A program made the translations under genes and the position numbers. A stretch of DNA of 54,864 bases. It comes from Tepidanaerobacter sp. GT38 (lineage in GTDB: Bacteria > Bacillota > Thermosediminibacteria > Thermosediminibacterales > Tepidanaerobacteraceae). The stretch covers positions 1 through 54,864 of the forward strand of contig NZ_JAFFJA010000010.1 in NCBI RefSeq assembly GCF_021991635.1, given 5' to 3'. The notes under the pieces are model-generated. The model did not search any database and was not told the origin of the DNA. It saw only the letters and a list, made by a program, of their open reading frames with translations. Below, one piece after another: positions 53,567 through 54,864 of this stretch (position 1 is its first letter; each line of letters begins with the position of its first letter).

Positions 53567-54655
53567 ATGGAGATAAAAATCATAAATCAAGAGGAGAAAG
53601 ACCTGTTTAATCATTTCATGGCGTGGGGACCAAAAGGCCATGTACTCCAGTCCTATGAATGGGGCGAGGTAAAGCGACATACTGGTTGGGAACCTATAAG
53701 GCTGCTTGTAATTGACAAGGACAAGCCCATAGCGGGAATCTCCATATTAAAACGCAGGCTTCCCATTCCGGGCTTTAATAAATGCATCTTCTATGCACCG
53801 AGGGGCCCGGTAGCCGATTATACAGATAAGGATACTTTAAAGTTTTTATTTTCAAAAGTCAAAGAACTTGCCAAAAAACACGGGGCTATCCTTTTAAAAA
53901 TAGATCCGGATATAAAAGCGCCTAATGAAACGGTGGTGAAAAACCTCCGTTCACTGGGCTTTACCCCTTTAGACTCAGGCAAAAATTTTGAGGGAGTCCA
54001 GCCTAAATTTGTATTTCGCCTTGACATATCAAAGCCCTTGGAAGATATAATGGCTGCCTTTCACCATAAGACCCGATACAATATTCGCCTTGCTTCACGC
54101 AAAGGCGTTACGGTAAAAGTAGGCAATCGAGAGGATTTAAAACCATTTTACGAAATCCTCGAAGAAACATGTATAAGAGACAAATTCTTAGTAAGGGGCT
54201 TTGACTACTTTGAAACACTGTGGGACGAGCTGGTGGAAAAGGGGCTGGCCCGACTTTTCATGGCCGAATATAATGGAAGATATGTTGCAGGCACCTTGGC
54301 CTTTATCTTTGGCGATAAGGCCTGGTATATATATGGAGCTTCATCAAATCAGGACAGAAACGTCATGCCCAACTATGCACTTCAGTGGGAAATGATAAAG
54401 TGGGCAAAAGAAAACAACTGCACCATGTATGACTTTCGTGGCGTATCCGGAGACCTTTCGCCTGACAATCCCCTTTACGGCTTATATAGGTTTAAAAAAG
54501 GCTTTAGCGGTGAATTTACCGAATTCATCGGAGAATTTGACTTGCCAATTTCGCCGTTTTTCTACTACTTATGGGTGCATATCATACCGGCTTACAGGAA
54601 GTTTAGGGGCAAAGTGGTCAATTTCTTCCGCAGCTTAAAAAAATCAAAAACTTAA
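53567..54655 (+). CDS. FemAB-family aminoacyltransferase (peptidoglycan bridge type)
   Basis: A 362-aa protein of the FemABX family, which adds amino acids from aminoacyl-tRNA to peptidoglycan precursors. Two GNAT-like halves are seen, with segments typical of the family: HVLQSYEWGEVKRHTGWEPI, APRGPVADYTDKDT, and YNIRLASRKGVTV near the junction, then the family's C-terminal WYIYGASSNQDRNVMPNYAL, MYDFRGVSGDLSPDNPLYGL and GLYRFKKGFSGEFTEFIGE. Members also act outside peptidoglycan, so the substrate is open. The ATG follows TTTCGGAGG. A terminator follows. Confidence 0.88.
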   Translation: MEIKIINQEEKDLFNHFMAWGPKGHVLQSYEWGEVKRHTGWEPIRLLVIDKDKPIAGISILKRRLPIPGFNKCIFYAPRGPVADYTDKDTLKFLFSKVKELAKKHGAILLKIDPDIKAPNETVVKNLRSLGFTPLDSGKNFEGVQPKFVFRLDISKPLEDIMAAFHHKTRYNIRLASRKGVTVKVGNREDLKPFYEILEETCIRDKFLVRGFDYFETLWDELVEKGLARLFMAEYNGRYVAGTLAFIFGDKAWYIYGASSNQDRNVMPNYALQWEMIKWAKENNCTMYDFRGVSGDLSPDNPLYGLYRFKKGFSGEFTEFIGEFDLPISPFFYYLWVHIIPAYRKFRGKVVNFFRSLKKSKT

Positions 54656-54660
54656 AGGCA

Positions 54661-54689
54661 AACAGGGGCAACACATGCCCCTGTTATTT
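54661..54689 (+). terminator. intrinsic terminator after the FemAB gene
   Basis: AACAGGGGCA and TGCCCCTGTT form a perfect 10-bp stem with a five-base loop, followed by ATTT. In the remaining 54690-54864 I see no gene; it is AT-rich and may hold a promoter for what follows. Confidence 0.85.
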
Positions 54690-54864
54690 GTCTACGGCAA
54701 AAAGAAGGACTTTTTAACAACACATCGAATACATAATACATTGTCGAGTTAAAGCATGTCATATTACACGAAAAAAGCCATATAATGAAATATACAGCGG
54801 ATATTCTGCTTTAAACCATTATTACATTTATATTACATTTCCGCCATAGTGTAAAATAATTGTA

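Noticed and set aside
1-54864. tRNA, rRNA, CRISPR array, insertion sequence or prophage
   Set aside because: Reading both strands I saw no cloverleaf T-loop sequence, no repeat-spacer pattern, no transposase, integrase or phage structural gene. Small RNAs could be missed by eye.

Overview
The window looks like chromosome of a low-GC, anaerobic, endospore-forming Firmicute (class Clostridia). Evidence for sporulation is direct: spoIIR, an alpha/beta-type small acid-soluble spore protein, and two complete GerA/GerB/GerC germinant-receptor operons. Strong AGGAGG ribosome sites, frequent GTG/TTG starts, S-layer-homology (SLH) proteins and a PyrR-controlled pyrimidine operon agree. The gene set resembles the Thermoanaerobacterales/Thermosediminibacterales (for example Tepidanaerobacter), but the genus is a guess. 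I see no rRNA, tRNA, CRISPR array, transposase or prophage.

Layout. 1-14.5 kb: a chemotaxis receptor, then a four-gene cell-surface operon: a 1016-aa Ig-like protein, a 2061-aa multi-IPT/TIG protein, a 552-aa exported protein of about six repeated beta modules, and an SLH-anchored protein. 14.5-19.3 kb: a cluster of DnaA-box-like sites, a UPF0210-ACT pair, a DUF456 membrane protein, a radical SAM protein and a small membrane protein. 19.5-26.8 kb: ger operon 1, spoIIR, a PLP decarboxylase, a membrane protein and a spore DNA-binding protein. 26.8-30.2 kb (minus strand): an exported membrane-bound [NiFe] hydrogenase (small, large, cytochrome b). 30.4-31.7 kb: a peptidoglycan-binding/beta-propeller gene split by a -1 frameshift exactly at an A AAA AAC heptamer. 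31.7-41.6 kb: murI, then pyrB-pyrC-carB-pyrK-pyrD-pyrF-pyrE behind a PyrR attenuator. 41.7-46 kb: a small membrane protein, argS, an MBL-fold hydrolase and a second SLH protein. 46-50.3 kb: ger operon 2 with a small fourth 'D' gene. 50.3-54.7 kb: pyrG, a chemotaxis receptor without sensor domain, and a FemAB-family transferase.

How it fits together. The pyrimidine genes make UMP (pyrB/C/K/D/F/E plus carB) and then CTP (pyrG). Two glutamine-using steps look altered: carA is absent between pyrC and carB, and the PyrG glutaminase nucleophile cysteine is replaced by glycine (codon 383) while the rest of the domain looks intact. Together they suggest a pyrimidine route fed by free ammonia. This is the most interesting hypothesis in the window; it rests on a visible substitution, a visible gap and an inference that needs the whole genome. 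Other strong points are the slippery heptamer followed by a perfect 9-bp inverted repeat, a 3Cys-1Asp proximal cluster site in the hydrogenase small subunit, and the DnaA-box cluster away from dnaA.
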